DNA of 64,000 nt from Prevotella jejuni (lineage in GTDB: Bacteria > Bacteroidota > Bacteroidia > Bacteroidales > Bacteroidaceae): contig NZ_FZNZ01000016.1 in the NCBI RefSeq assembly GCF_900187995.1, forward strand, positions 1 to 64,000, written 5' to 3'. Positions 27,796-37,995 of this stretch are shown here, in pieces. Under the pieces are notes generated by a model. It had not been told where the DNA came from, made no database searches, and saw only the letters and a program-made list of their open reading frames with translations. The position numbers and the translations under genes are program-made. Numbering within the stretch: the first letter of the stretch is position 1; every line of letters begins with the position of its first letter.

Positions 27796-27990
27796 GTTTC
27801 GAGCCCACAGAAGGCCGTCGGCATACAGAGATCACAGAGCGTTTCAGCTAAAGATGGCTGTAAGGTTCTGTGTTATCGGTTGACTTAATGTCTCTGTGAA
27901 ACTTTGTGTATTCTGTTCATCTGTGTAATTCTGTGAGAGAGAAAAATCCTGTGTGTCCTGTTCATCTGTGCTCCTCTGTAAGAAAGAAAT
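27795..27990. repeat. Composite repeat tail (CTCACAGA / TCTGTGAGAG modules)
   Basis: The words AAGGCCGTCGGCATACAGAG, GATGGCTGTAAGGTTCTGTG, GGTTGACTTAATGTCTCTGT and TTCTGTGAGAGAG continue the composite family and match the reverse complement of parts at 3500-3780 and 56340-56520. Confidence 0.7.
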
Positions 27991-28029
27991 CCCCTTCACT
28001 CCCTAACTCCTTTACCCCTTGTCAAGAAT

Positions 28030-28160
28030 TTTCGCTTCTCTCGAACAGAACAGACGCCTTTCATGGGTGAAGAAGAGGCCCTTCAACGTTCAAGAACAGG
28101 CTCTTCTTGCATGTAGAACATGCCCTTCTTGAGGCAAGAAAGGCATGTTTTGCAAAGCAA
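28030..28160. repeat. GAAGACGCCC-family repeat, copy 4
   Basis: Half-sites AAGAAGAGGCCCTTC, GAACATGCCCTTCTTG and CAAGAAAGGCATGTT lie upstream of the T9SS cargo operon. The last two form an imperfect hairpin. Confidence 0.65.
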
Positions 28161-28506
28161 CTTGTAATATACTGATTTATTGAACGTTATAACATCACAT
28201 GCACGAGACTTTATACTCGGATTTAGAGAGTATGATAGTCGACGTATTGTAATACTTTTTTGTCATCAATAGGTTCCTTTGCACTATGATGAACGGGTAT
28301 ATAGACTATGTCGACTCATTGTTAATAAGCTTATTATCCCATATTTTAACAATCAACTAAGACGTCAGAATAGATATGCGTATTCTGTCGGCTCGTCGAC
28401 TAAACCAGCTTATTTTATAACAACAAGTGTTTTGTGTACGATTTTGTTTGAAATAGATACAAATAAGACTAATTATGAATTAAAATATAATTTTAAGCGA
28501 AAAAAC

Positions 28507-28538
28507 TTTGTTCTAACCATAAATAATAACTACTTTTG
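28507..28538 (+). promoter_or_regulatory. Promoter of the T9SS-cargo operon
   Basis: TTTG (28507-28510) and TACTTTTG (28531-28538) are separated by exactly 20 bp, the best -33/-7 match in this part. The leader to the start codon at 28671 is about 125 nt. This promoter rules out a 116-codon frame that spans it. Confidence 0.7.
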
Positions 28539-28670
28539 CAATAGATTTATAAAAGAACAAATAACCTGTAAAAGTGTTTGCTCGATATTTATCACAACAA
28601 CTCCTCTGCTTTTAGTGCAGAAACCATAGTGAAAAAGCTTATATCCGATATTTGGTCAATAATAAAATAT

Positions 28671-30275
28671 ATGTCTATGAAGCAGGTTTACGCTTATCTT
28701 TTTTTAGTACTATTGGTGTTCTCATCAGTAAACGCAAAGGCTGATACGCCCGTTAAAATCAATATTGATGACGTTAATAAAGTTACCGTGAAGGTTAATT
28801 ATGTCCCAGTGGCTGACCTTACAAATGGTACAAACACGGTTAACGTACCGCAATATGCCTCTTTAAGTATAGAGGCTAAGGAGGATTACTACCTTAAGGA
28901 TGTTACAAAACAAGGTAAAGACGGAGCAGTTATAGCTCAAAACATTTCAAATCTCACGTCTTGCAATATCTATCTATCAGATGCTGACAAGAATATACTC
29001 ATTAAGGTTAAGAGTGGAGTCTTAGCTGATGTTCGCACAGGTTCATGCTCTGTAAAGGTCGATAATGCCCCAAAAGTGAGGGTATCTCGCTATGAGTCAC
29101 ACACGTCAGTAGCGTTGCAAAATGGTGAAAACATTGTAAAATGGATTCCTAATACCGAGAAAACGCTTGTGATAACCAATGCTAATTATAGCGATGCCCC
29201 TATATATAAGGTGACAGTCGACGGTAATGACGTAGCTTCTTCAGGTGGTCAATACTTTGTAACGCTGACTTCAGGCTGTGTTGTAGATATCAAAGCCGAT
29301 TATCCGGACATATCTTATCCAGTGAAGTTCAACTTCTCTAACGAGGTTGCAAAGGGTATTATCTCAAAGGTAATGGCTGATGGTAAGGAAGTTAAGAACT
29401 ACAATGATGCTGATTTCAAGCTCAAAGCAGGAACGAAACTATCCTTAACTTTCGACCAAAACAACTATGCCTTAGACGCTTTTAAGGTCAATGGCACTGC
29501 CGTTACGATATATGGTAACTACGAATGTTACGTGAAAGACAATCTTGTCTTTGATGTTCAGGCACATAAATATGCTACTGTAAAAGCTGTGTTGACTGTT
29601 GACAACGCAGCAAATATCACCGCTTATGAGGGTCAAAGCTATAATAATAAGGTGATAACCCTACAGAATGGCAGTAATAATATTGAGTTAGGAGAGAAGA
29701 ACAACCTTATCCAAATAAAGCCAAACAGCGGTTGCAAGGTTGAGTCAATCAAGGCAAACGGTACTCCTGTAACAGCCAATTACGATGGAGCATACGAGAT
29801 AAGACTAACCGAAGGAATGACGATTGAGGTTACGACATCAGCCATTGTACGCGACCAGAAGGCAATAGTTGTGATTGACGACATCAGCCTTGCGAACTAT
29901 GGATTCAACTTCTACCGCTCTGACCACTCAACGGTAAAGATGCAGACAGGCGAAAACACTGTTATGTTCTCAGCCGATGATCATCACTTCATGCTTGGTG
30001 CATACGGTAATGACTTGAGTAAGATGGTGGTTAAACTCAACGGAACGAAACTTAACCCACCTTATCCTGGCGGCACAAGCTTTGAGTTTGATTTGAAGAA
30101 CGGGGACCGTTTGGAGGTCTTACTCAAGGGCGACACAGCTGGTATTGACGCCATAGAAGCCGTAAAACAAGGGAAGGCAGTAGTCTATCGTCTTGATGGA
30201 ACGCGTGTAGAAGGTAGTCAGCTACCTAATGGAGTCTACGTAATTAATGGTAAAAAGATTATAATAAAGAAGTGA
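28671..30275 (+). CDS. Secreted beta-rich protein with T9SS-like C-terminus
   Basis: I start at the ATG before MSMKQVYAY because the signal peptide (FLVLLVFSSVNAKA) then lies at the N-terminus; the upstream extension is not signal-like. The mature protein consists of several beta-rich repeats of about 75-90 residues with recurring phrases such as VKVNYVPVADL, VTVDGNDV, IKANGTPV and LQNGSNNIEL. The last ~50 residues (VVYRLDGTRVEG, LPNGVYVINGKKIIIKK) have the form of a Prevotella T9SS sorting domain. No enzyme motif is visible. Its stop overlaps the start of the protease gene (TGATG), indicating translational coupling. Surface attachment is inferred. Confidence 0.75.
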   Translation: MSMKQVYAYLFLVLLVFSSVNAKADTPVKINIDDVNKVTVKVNYVPVADLTNGTNTVNVPQYASLSIEAKEDYYLKDVTKQGKDGAVIAQNISNLTSCNIYLSDADKNILIKVKSGVLADVRTGSCSVKVDNAPKVRVSRYESHTSVALQNGENIVKWIPNTEKTLVITNANYSDAPIYKVTVDGNDVASSGGQYFVTLTSGCVVDIKADYPDISYPVKFNFSNEVAKGIISKVMADGKEVKNYNDADFKLKAGTKLSLTFDQNNYALDAFKVNGTAVTIYGNYECYVKDNLVFDVQAHKYATVKAVLTVDNAANITAYEGQSYNNKVITLQNGSNNIELGEKNNLIQIKPNSGCKVESIKANGTPVTANYDGAYEIRLTEGMTIEVTTSAIVRDQKAIVVIDDISLANYGFNFYRSDHSTVKMQTGENTVMFSADDHHFMLGAYGNDLSKMVVKLNGTKLNPPYPGGTSFEFDLKNGDRLEVLLKGDTAGIDAIEAVKQGKAVVYRLDGTRVEGSQLPNGVYVINGKKIIIKK

Positions 30276-32650
30276 TGAGAAAATTTCTACTTACAGTATT
30301 AAGTATCTGTACGGCAGGAATGGCATTCGGTCAGTCGAAGCTCGACCTACAAAGTCAGTTGGAACTGTATAAACTCCGCAATACAGCCATACCTACGTAC
30401 AATAGTCGAACACGCGCGTTTGAACGACCTAAGAGTGTACCAGAAAACACAATGGCAATGGTCGAAATGAAGGATCAGAACGACCGAGCAGACTTAGAAG
30501 CACAAGGAGTAAAGGTGTTGCGAGTACGTGGTAATATCGCTATTGTCGTAGCTCCAATAAAAGACATAGAGCGTATTTCAGCCTTGAAGTGCGTTCGTCG
30601 TATGGAACTCCCACGTCGTGTCTATCAGAAGATGGATGTCGTTCGTAAGGAGATTGGTGTCGATAAGATTCACCAAGGTGTTGACCTCCCACAGGCTTAC
30701 ACTGGTAAAGGGGTGGTAACGGGTATTGTTGACGGTGGTATTGACCCTAACCATATCAACTTTCTCAAGCCAGACGGCAGCACGCGATTTGGTTATATCA
30801 GTAAGATTACAGCCAGTCAGTCGAATAAGGATGGTTATCAATTCGATAACTATTACCCTCGTGCCGTACTTGACACCCTGACTAATCGTGATAACGCATA
30901 CGCTATTGAGGACTTTACGACCGATTCCTACACTACGTTCCATGGTACTCACACTACAGGAATCATGGCGGGTGGATACAAAGGCAATATCACCTATGCT
31001 AAGACTAACGATAACGACAAGTCTTATAAAGTGACAGGTCCTAATCCTTTCTATGGTTGTGCGACAGAGTCAGAACTTGTGGCTTCATGCGGAGACTTGC
31101 GTGACCAGTATATTGCATTTGGTGTTGATGATGTCGTACAGTATGCACAACTATCAGGAAAGAAGCCTAAACCATGTGTTATCAACCTTTCATTAGGTAG
31201 TAACATTGGTGTACACGACTCTACAAGTGTAATGAATCGCTTCCTTGCAGAGGAAGGAAAGCACGCTATTATCTGTGTTGCTGCAGGTAACGAGGCGAAC
31301 ATGGGCATCGCATTAAAGAAGGATTTTGCTGCTGCGGGAGAGACAGTTAAGACCTTCCTTACGCCAATGCAGCCAGATAGTTTAAGTTCTGGAGGTAAGA
31401 CCTACTATAATCTTCGTAACGGACAGATAGCTGCTTATAGTAATGACTCTACTGCGTTCGATCTACAAATAGTTGTTACTAACACGAAGCGTGGCAATAA
31501 AGCTGCTGTTAGAATCCCTCTTCAAAATAATACAAAAGGTCAACCTATTACCTATGCATCAGGTGGTGACTATTCAATGTCAGGTGCTGTTATCAACCAA
31601 ACCTTTGCGAAAGCGTTCGATGGATACGTCACAGCAGCTTCTATGATAGACCCTGAAACAGGCCGTTACTACGCTATGGCGCAGATAATGACCAGTGATA
31701 ACCAGAAAGACAACAAGGATGGCAACTATAAACTGGCGTTGGAAATAAAGAGTAAGAAGCCTGGACAGCGTGTAGAAGTTTATAGTGATGCACAGTTTAT
31801 CTACTTCGATAGCAACAAGCAGGATGGTTTCGTAAGCGGAACACGCAATGGTTCTATCAGCGATATGGCATGTGCTGCAAACATCGTTACTGTTGGTAGC
31901 TACAATGTACGCAACCACTGGTCATCTCTCGACGGCTTTGTTTATGGTTACAACAAGCGAGGTGACGAAGATGACTTCCCTGAAGGCGAGGCTTCACGCT
32001 TCTCTTCTTTCGGTACATTAGCCGATGGTAGAAACCTTCCACACGTATGTGCACCGGGCGCATCTATCATCTCTTCTGTCAATACATACGCTGTAGAGAA
32101 TCCCGACTTAGGCTATAATGACATGGCATTGCAGGGTAAGTTGGAGAAAGGTGGTAAGAAATACTACTGGCATCAATCCCTCGGTACATCCATGGCTACG
32201 CCTGTTGTGGCTGGTGCTATTGCCCTCTGGCTTGAAGCAAACCCAAGTTTGACAGTCAAGGACGTAATACGTATCATTCAGCAGACCGCTCGTAAGGATA
32301 ACTTTGTTACTAATACAGGTGACCCAGTACAGTGGGGAGCAGGTAAGTTTGACGCTTACGCTGGCTTAAAGCAGGTACTAAAGGAAAAAGAAACCGATGG
32401 TATTAATGGCGTGAGATACGCTGAGAGTCAAGAAGTACCTGTCATCACAATGACTGGCGAACGCTCTTTCTCAGCCTTCCTTGCTGGTGCAAAGCAGCTG
32501 AACTTACGTGCTTATTCACTCAGCGGACAGTTAGTTCACTCGCTCTCAGCACAAGGTGACGAACTCAACGTCAATGCTTCTTCATGGAACAAGGGCGTTT
32601 ACTTGATTCAAGTAAATGGTGGTAAGGCACAGCGTATCGTTATCTATTAA
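30275..32650 (+). CDS. Subtilisin-like S8 serine protease with T9SS sorting domain
   Basis: The start is the ATG of the TGATG overlap (MRKFLLTVLS), preferred to a GTG one codon upstream. A signal peptide ends at MAFG-Q. The S8 triad is visible: Asp near 153 (GIVDGGID), His near 223 (HGTHTTGIMAG) and Ser near 639 (GTSMATPVVAGA), with the oxyanion Asn in AAGNEANMG near 339. The domain has a long insertion of about 250 residues between the Asn and Ser motifs, as in many Bacteroidetes surface subtilisins. The last ~75 residues (LRAYSLSGQLVHSL, WNKGVYLIQVNG) are a T9SS type A sorting domain. It is predicted to be exported and surface-attached, and may process neighbours or host proteins. Confidence 0.9.
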   Translation: MRKFLLTVLSICTAGMAFGQSKLDLQSQLELYKLRNTAIPTYNSRTRAFERPKSVPENTMAMVEMKDQNDRADLEAQGVKVLRVRGNIAIVVAPIKDIERISALKCVRRMELPRRVYQKMDVVRKEIGVDKIHQGVDLPQAYTGKGVVTGIVDGGIDPNHINFLKPDGSTRFGYISKITASQSNKDGYQFDNYYPRAVLDTLTNRDNAYAIEDFTTDSYTTFHGTHTTGIMAGGYKGNITYAKTNDNDKSYKVTGPNPFYGCATESELVASCGDLRDQYIAFGVDDVVQYAQLSGKKPKPCVINLSLGSNIGVHDSTSVMNRFLAEEGKHAIICVAAGNEANMGIALKKDFAAAGETVKTFLTPMQPDSLSSGGKTYYNLRNGQIAAYSNDSTAFDLQIVVTNTKRGNKAAVRIPLQNNTKGQPITYASGGDYSMSGAVINQTFAKAFDGYVTAASMIDPETGRYYAMAQIMTSDNQKDNKDGNYKLALEIKSKKPGQRVEVYSDAQFIYFDSNKQDGFVSGTRNGSISDMACAANIVTVGSYNVRNHWSSLDGFVYGYNKRGDEDDFPEGEASRFSSFGTLADGRNLPHVCAPGASIISSVNTYAVENPDLGYNDMALQGKLEKGGKKYYWHQSLGTSMATPVVAGAIALWLEANPSLTVKDVIRIIQQTARKDNFVTNTGDPVQWGAGKFDAYAGLKQVLKEKETDGINGVRYAESQEVPVITMTGERSFSAFLAGAKQLNLRAYSLSGQLVHSLSAQGDELNVNASSWNKGVYLIQVNGGKAQRIVIY

Positions 32651-32671
32651 GGCTTGATAAACGTCGGATAA

Positions 32672-32714
32672 TATTCCCAAAGGATAGGAAGAACACTCCT
32701 CATCCTTGGGAATA
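32672..32714. other. Intercistronic hairpin between the protease and LRR genes
   Basis: TATTCCCAAAGGAT pairs with ATCCTTGGGAATA across a 16-bp loop. No T-tract follows, so it may be a processing or stability element rather than a strong terminator. Confidence 0.5.
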
Positions 32715-32766
32715 CGATAATTAATCACATGCTATAATATAAGAAAACTATAATATTTATAAATAT

Positions 32767-35700
32767 ATGAAGCATAAATTTACTTTTCTGCCATCCTTTC
32801 TTCTCTTAGTGATGGCAATGTTTTGGAGCTCGCTTGCTGCCCATGCGCAAGACGATCAACAGATCATCAAGTTCCATACTAACATACCTGCTAAGGCTAA
32901 AAGTAGTGGAATTACAGCACAAGTATCCTTTGTGTTGGGCGCAAAAGACAATGCAACGACCGTTAGCATCGACTGTGGTTCAGGTGACGAAGAGTTCGAT
33001 GTGAATAAAACCATAGTAGAGAATGAGAATGGCGAACAGACCATGAAGGGCTCTCTCTACACTGGTACAGTGTCAGATGATGGGTGGGTAACGATTAAGG
33101 GTGACCCTGCTAACATCTATTACTTTAATGCCTCTGGTAACGAGATCGACCAGATTGAGTTTAATGACAACCTAAAGCTACAAGTATTAAACTTGGAGCA
33201 TAACAGCTTAAAGTCACTCAATATTGATAAGTTACAGAGCCTAAGTGTTATCTATCTGCAGGACAATCCGTTCACAGCCGAGACTCCATTGATGATTGGT
33301 CGTATGCCTAATCTTATGGTGTTGGAGGTTCCACAGATTGGACATATCTCTCCTAACTTCACGCTTAAGAACTTTCCTAAGCTCCGTTCGTTTGATGCCT
33401 ACCACACACTCAGCCTTAAGGTTGCAGACCCAACAGAGTGTCCTCTGCTGCAGCGTTTGAGCCTTGACATGACAAGCGTGGAGAGTGTAGACCTCTCAAA
33501 GAACCCATTACTGCAAATACTCAACGTGGGTGACTCTCGTGTCAAGACTCTTGACCTTAGTCATAACCCTGAGATAACGCAGCTCTACATATCTCACTCC
33601 TCTGGAGCAGTCAATACTGACGTGAAGTTTGAGACCATTGATGTGTCTCACTGTCCGAAGCTCTACTACTTCTATTGTGGTGGTAACAACTTGAAAGAGC
33701 TTGATTTAAGAAACAATCCAGAACTCTTCACACTCTCTTGCGACCGTAACCTCCTACGGAGCCTTGACGTTAGTCAGAACGTAAACCTATATAGTGTCAA
33801 CGTAAGATACAACTACATGGACTTTGCGACACTACCAGAACCAGGCAACTGGTTTGAGTATTATCACGAGCAAAACCCTATGGAGTTGAACGATACATAT
33901 AAGGTAGGTGATGTCATCGACCTTAGCAAGCGTGTACTTCGTAAGAACACAAGAACAGATGCAAGACTTTACCGTGTTCCAAAGGCCGACCCAACAAAAC
34001 CAGTAGAGTTAGATGACAGCTATTACTCATACGAGGCTGGTAAGGTGACATTGAAGAAAGCACTTAATGATCAGGTCTTTGTACAGTTCACGAATAGCCG
34101 TCTTAAAGACTACCCTATCCGTACTGAGAACTTCAGAATAAAGACTGTTGCCGAGTTTGGAAAGGACGAGAAGGCTGTTGAAATGGCAAGTCTTGGATCT
34201 GAAGGCGACTCAGTTAACATGTCAGTGGGTATCCTTGGTGCTACAGCAGCTAATCCTGTAACAGTAAAGGTTGACTTAGGTAATGGAGAGACAACGCCGT
34301 TCCAGATTAAGGAAGAGCGTCCTGCTACACCTAACATCGCTACTACACGTACTGGCGCAGGTAACATTATTATATATGTTCCACAAGATAAGTACGTAAC
34401 AAGTCTTGAGTCTAACGGTCAATATATTGATAACATCGACCTCTCTGCACTCACAGAACTTCGCATACTGACGCTGAAGAATGCAAGTCTTACTACTATT
34501 GACCTCTCTTACAACAATAAGCTTGAGAAGCTCGACTTATCTAACAATCAGCTAAGACGTGTTGATCTCCGTGGTCCATCATCTTACTTTAATAAGAGTA
34601 ATTTGACTGATATCAACATTAGTCATAACCAGATTGACTCATTGCTCTACTATACCATCTATGGTGTAACGAAGCTGAATGTAAGTCATAACAATCTGAA
34701 CAAGCTGGATCTTAAGGATGCCGACAACTTGCGTATGCTTGATATCTCTTACAACAAGTTCACTCGTCTCCTCCTTAACCACAGTGAACTGATAGAAGAC
34801 GTCAATGTTGCTAACAACGAGTTGACCGAGATTGGAATACCAACCGTTGCACCTGTAAAGAAGTTGAACATCAGTGGCAACTACTTCACATTGGCTAATA
34901 TGCCTAACGACTTCGGCCTTTCTCGTGGCAACTTCATCTATGCTCCGCAGCACGTTCTACAGATTTCAACCTCTTCACCAGGTATCGACCTCTCTGAACA
35001 GTACATCACAAAGAATGGTGCTAAGACTCAGTTTGTATGGAAGAAGAAGGATGGTACACCGTTACAGTTGGGTACTGACTATACCATTACCGATGGTTCT
35101 GCTAAGTTCAAGAACCTTGCGCTCGACTCTATCTATTGTGAGATGACGCATGCAGCCTACCCTGATTTCGAAGGCCAGAACGTCTTCAAGACAACATACG
35201 TTCATCCTATCGCCTTCCCACAGTATGAGTTGGCTTCATTCACAACGCTCAACCAGACTGACAGCGTGGCGCTTTCTCTCGCAAGCTATGTTCCTGGTAA
35301 GTCTGTCTACATCGAATGGGAGGGTAATGGTAACGTCACACAGTATGCACTTGGAGAGACTTACAAGCTCTTCCGAGCTAAGTCAAAGCCAAATACAAAG
35401 GTACGTGTACTTGTTGCTGAGCCTGATGATAAGGTGAAAGTCTTCAGTATCTCAAACGTTAAGATGGCCGAAGCTGACTTCACTGGTATGAAGGAAGCAA
35501 AGCTTATCACTGTTTCGAAGGCAGGACTTACAACTATTAAGCTCCCTGTAGCACCAAACCTTACCGACTTGAACCTTGATGAGAATGAGTTGACAGACGT
35601 TGACTTGTCACCGTTCCCAAAGCTTTTCTCAGTGTCATTGATTGGTAATAAGATTAAGACCTTCGACTTATCAAAGGCGCCAAGCCTTAATGTTGCTTAC

Positions 35701-36480
35701 CTATCAAGCAACAAGATGAAGGATATCAAACTTGATAACCCTATGCTTTGGAACCTTGACTTGAGCAATAACGACCTCGAAAGCGTGTCACTCGACAAGC
35801 TTCCTCAGTTGGAGCAGTTGTGGTTGAACGCTAACAAACTTACAAAGGTTGACGTGTCAAAGAATACTAACCTTAGAGTTCTCAACGTTGTTGGCAACCG
35901 TCTGAAGTTCTCTACAATGCCATTGCCAAGCAACAACGGCAGGCGATTTGATAAATACTCTTACAACCTTCAGGCCCCAATTGATGTTAAGTGCGTTAAT
36001 GGTAAGGTCGATCTCAGCTCTGAGGCGGTTGTTGGAGGTGAGCCTACTACCTACCGCTGGTTCGATGGCAATGTGCAATATGTTGATGGTGTGTTACAAG
36101 GAGAAGAGCTTGCAACCAATGACGAGTACACCGTTGAGAATGGTGTAACTACTTTGAAGCTTAGTGAAACCTTCACGAAACTTGTTTGTGTGATGGCGAA
36201 CGATAACTTCCCTAATGCCCTTCTCCACACAAACTACATCACATTCACTCCTTCAGCAGGCATTGATGCAGTCAGTGCAGATAAGGATGTTAAGATCCAG
36301 TTCTACGATGGTGCTATTAATATCCTGGGTGCAAAGAATGCTACAACAGCTATCTACACTATCGATGGTAAGCTCGTTTACCAAGCTAAGATTGCTGACG
36401 ACAGCACTCGCATCTCCCTCGCTCGTGGTACCTACATCGTACGTGTAGGCAACAAGGCTGCGAAGATTAGCGTTAAGTAA
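32767..36480 (+). CDS. Giant leucine-rich-repeat surface protein with T9SS sorting domain
   Basis: The 1237-residue protein has a signal peptide ending SSLAAHA-Q. Three LRR blocks with 21-22-residue units (LxxLxLxxNxLxxLDL pattern) lie at about residues 130-345, 560-705 and 930-1045. They are separated by beta-sandwich linkers that contain repeated SVALSLAS/VNMSVG-type segments (NVTKVRVLV-like). The C-terminal 70 residues (IYTIDGKLVYQAKI, LARGTYIVRVGNKAAKISVK) fit a T9SS type A sorting signal. BspA/internalin-like LRR proteins of oral Bacteroidetes act in adhesion, which is the likely role here. It follows the protease gene by 116 bp and ends at a strong terminator. Confidence 0.85.
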   Translation: MKHKFTFLPSFLLLVMAMFWSSLAAHAQDDQQIIKFHTNIPAKAKSSGITAQVSFVLGAKDNATTVSIDCGSGDEEFDVNKTIVENENGEQTMKGSLYTGTVSDDGWVTIKGDPANIYYFNASGNEIDQIEFNDNLKLQVLNLEHNSLKSLNIDKLQSLSVIYLQDNPFTAETPLMIGRMPNLMVLEVPQIGHISPNFTLKNFPKLRSFDAYHTLSLKVADPTECPLLQRLSLDMTSVESVDLSKNPLLQILNVGDSRVKTLDLSHNPEITQLYISHSSGAVNTDVKFETIDVSHCPKLYYFYCGGNNLKELDLRNNPELFTLSCDRNLLRSLDVSQNVNLYSVNVRYNYMDFATLPEPGNWFEYYHEQNPMELNDTYKVGDVIDLSKRVLRKNTRTDARLYRVPKADPTKPVELDDSYYSYEAGKVTLKKALNDQVFVQFTNSRLKDYPIRTENFRIKTVAEFGKDEKAVEMASLGSEGDSVNMSVGILGATAANPVTVKVDLGNGETTPFQIKEERPATPNIATTRTGAGNIIIYVPQDKYVTSLESNGQYIDNIDLSALTELRILTLKNASLTTIDLSYNNKLEKLDLSNNQLRRVDLRGPSSYFNKSNLTDINISHNQIDSLLYYTIYGVTKLNVSHNNLNKLDLKDADNLRMLDISYNKFTRLLLNHSELIEDVNVANNELTEIGIPTVAPVKKLNISGNYFTLANMPNDFGLSRGNFIYAPQHVLQISTSSPGIDLSEQYITKNGAKTQFVWKKKDGTPLQLGTDYTITDGSAKFKNLALDSIYCEMTHAAYPDFEGQNVFKTTYVHPIAFPQYELASFTTLNQTDSVALSLASYVPGKSVYIEWEGNGNVTQYALGETYKLFRAKSKPNTKVRVLVAEPDDKVKVFSISNVKMAEADFTGMKEAKLITVSKAGLTTIKLPVAPNLTDLNLDENELTDVDLSPFPKLFSVSLIGNKIKTFDLSKAPSLNVAYLSSNKMKDIKLDNPMLWNLDLSNNDLESVSLDKLPQLEQLWLNANKLTKVDVSKNTNLRVLNVVGNRLKFSTMPLPSNNGRRFDKYSYNLQAPIDVKCVNGKVDLSSEAVVGGEPTTYRWFDGNVQYVDGVLQGEELATNDEYTVENGVTTLKLSETFTKLVCVMANDNFPNALLHTNYITFTPSAGIDAVSADKDVKIQFYDGAINILGAKNATTAIYTIDGKLVYQAKIADDSTRISLARGTYIVRVGNKAAKISVK

Positions 36481-36504
36481 GAACGATAACACGTAAATAA
36501 AAAG

Positions 36505-36560
36505 TCCCCTTGTTGGTTGCTGAACACTTGTTCGGCAAACAAACAAGGGGATTTCTTTGT
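36505..36560 (+). terminator. Terminator after the LRR gene
   Basis: TCCCCTTGTTGGTTGC pairs with GCAAACAAACAAGGGGA (36535-36551), followed by TTTCTTTG. It closes the three-gene T9SS-cargo region. Confidence 0.85.
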
Positions 36561-36599
36561 CTAATTACCCCACCCTAGACCCTCTGTCATAAGCAACGA

Positions 36600-36745
36600 A
36601 CTAAACTCATGAAAGGCTTGGTCATAAGTTTCTAAAAACCTTTGTTATAAACGTCAGAACACTTCAATATAAGCATCAGAAAGCTTTACTATAATCGTCA
36701 GAAAACCTCACTATAAGTATCAGAAAGCTTTACTACTATCATCTG
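36600..36745. repeat. TCAGAAAGCTTTACTATAA short repeats
   Basis: About five degenerate 30-bp units of the form (A/G)TCAGAAA(G/A)C(T/C)T(T/C)ACTATAA lie in tandem. They are non-coding. Confidence 0.6.
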
Positions 36746-36799
36746 AGGAACCTTCTTGTAAACCTTTTTCGCTCTACTCACTCCCTGTACATGCCCGTC

Positions 36800-36895
36800 A
36801 GCGTTCAAGAAGACGCTCTTCTTGCTTCAAGAACATGCCCTTCTTGCATGTTGAAGACGCCCTTCTTGATGCTTATTAGGCGTCTTCTTCTTTGC
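36800..36895. repeat. GAAGACGCCC-family repeat, copy 5
   Basis: CAAGAAGACGCTCTTCTTG, GAACATGCCCTTCTTG and GAAGACGCCCTTCTTG are followed by GGCGTCTTCTTC. The last two form a long imperfect hairpin. Confidence 0.75.
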
Positions 36896-37019
36896 TACCT
36901 ATAACCATCTGAATACATGATAGTTACATACTCACTTCTTATACATATTCCTCTCCTTTTTTCAGGACCCCTATACGCCTCTTTGTAAAGACATTTCAAC
37001 ATCAGACAGACAGAATATA

Positions 37020-37400
37020 TGAGAGACAGAATAACAGGGGGACGGACGAAGACAGAGGGATTTTTGAAGACAAAATGACATAATGACAAATGGAGACAGA
37101 TGATTTTTTTGAAGACAGAATGACATAATGACAAATGAAGACAGATGTTTTTTTTGAGACAGAATAACATAATGACAAATGGAGACAGATGATTTTTTTG
37201 AAGACAGAATAACATAATGACAAATGGAGACAGATGATTTTTTTGAGACAGAATGACATAATGACAAATGAAGACAAATGATTATTTTTGAGACAGAATA
37301 ACATAATGACAAATGGAGACAAATGATTTTTTTGAAGACAGAATGACATAATGACAAAAGGAGACAGGGTATGGTTTTGAAGACATAATGACATAATGAC
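37020..37400. repeat. GACAGA/ATGACATAATGACAAA tandem array, second locus
   Basis: Eight degenerate units of about 45 bp contain GAAGACAGAATGACATAATG and ACAAATGGAGACAGATG plus a T-run. It is the reverse complement of the array at 14459-14800. The three frames on the minus strand are all open and cross-similar, so none is taken as a gene. Confidence 0.85.
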
Positions 37401-37424
37401 AAACGAAGAATGACATATTTTTTC

Positions 37425-37790
37425 TCACAGAGAACACAGATGAACAGAACACACAAAGGCCCACAGAGACATTAAGTCAACCGATTACACAGAACCTTAC
37501 AGCCAACGTTAGCTTATCATCAACACCTAACACCTAACATTCAACACCCTTCTTTAGCTATAACGCTCTGTGAACTCTGTATGCCGAAGGCCTTCTGTGT
37601 GCTCGAAACTGTGCGCCAAAATGCTCAGTGAACTCTGTGCGCTCTGTGAGAGAAAAAACCTTTACGAAGTATGTAAGCAGCCTAATAGGGGTATCTCGGT
37701 AATCACTCCCCTCTCCATTCGGAGAGGGGCTGGGGGTGAGGTCAGTAGGGGCTGTGAGTGAGGCTACTATTACATACGTCTACAAAAACC
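37425..37790. repeat. Composite intergenic repeat region, copy 4
   Basis: It contains TTCTCACAGAGAACACAGAT, GACATTAAGTCAACCGAT, CTGTATGCCGAAGGCCTTCT, ACTCTGTGCGCTCTGTGAGA, TACGAAGTATGTAAGCAGCC and GGAGAGGGGCTGGGGGTGAG in the same order as the copies at 3500-3965 and 56300-56560. No gene is present from 36481 to 37995. Confidence 0.75.
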
Positions 37791-37967
37791 TATTGACTAT
37801 CAGGAGAAAACAGGTGTAAAGGCAAGGAGAGGAGGCTACCCTTCTATCCTAACTATTCTTATCATTCTGATTGATAGTCATCTACAAATATTGTACATTG
37901 TACCAACAAAAAACTTCAGCGTCCTAAAAATTGTCATAAAAGATTAGCTTATATTCTTTTAAATCAC

Positions 37968-37975
37968 TACCTTTG
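37968..37975 (+). promoter_or_regulatory. -7 element of the AspT/YidE-type transporter promoter
   Basis: TACCTTTG, 20 bp before the ATG, fits TAnnTTTG, giving a very short leader. No convincing -33 TTTG at standard spacing. Confidence 0.5.
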
Positions 37976-37995
37976 CACCCACTAAACAATACCTT

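Noticed and set aside
28279-28629. 116-codon open frame before the T9SS operon
   Set aside because: It spans the best -33/-7 promoter of the region, has no recognisable domain or signal, and its composition is that of AT-rich non-coding DNA.
36971-37456. 161-, 130- and 106-codon minus-strand frames over the GACAGA array
   Set aside because: All three frames are open and give the same low-complexity pattern (VILS, SICHYV), which is a property of the tandem repeat rather than of a protein.
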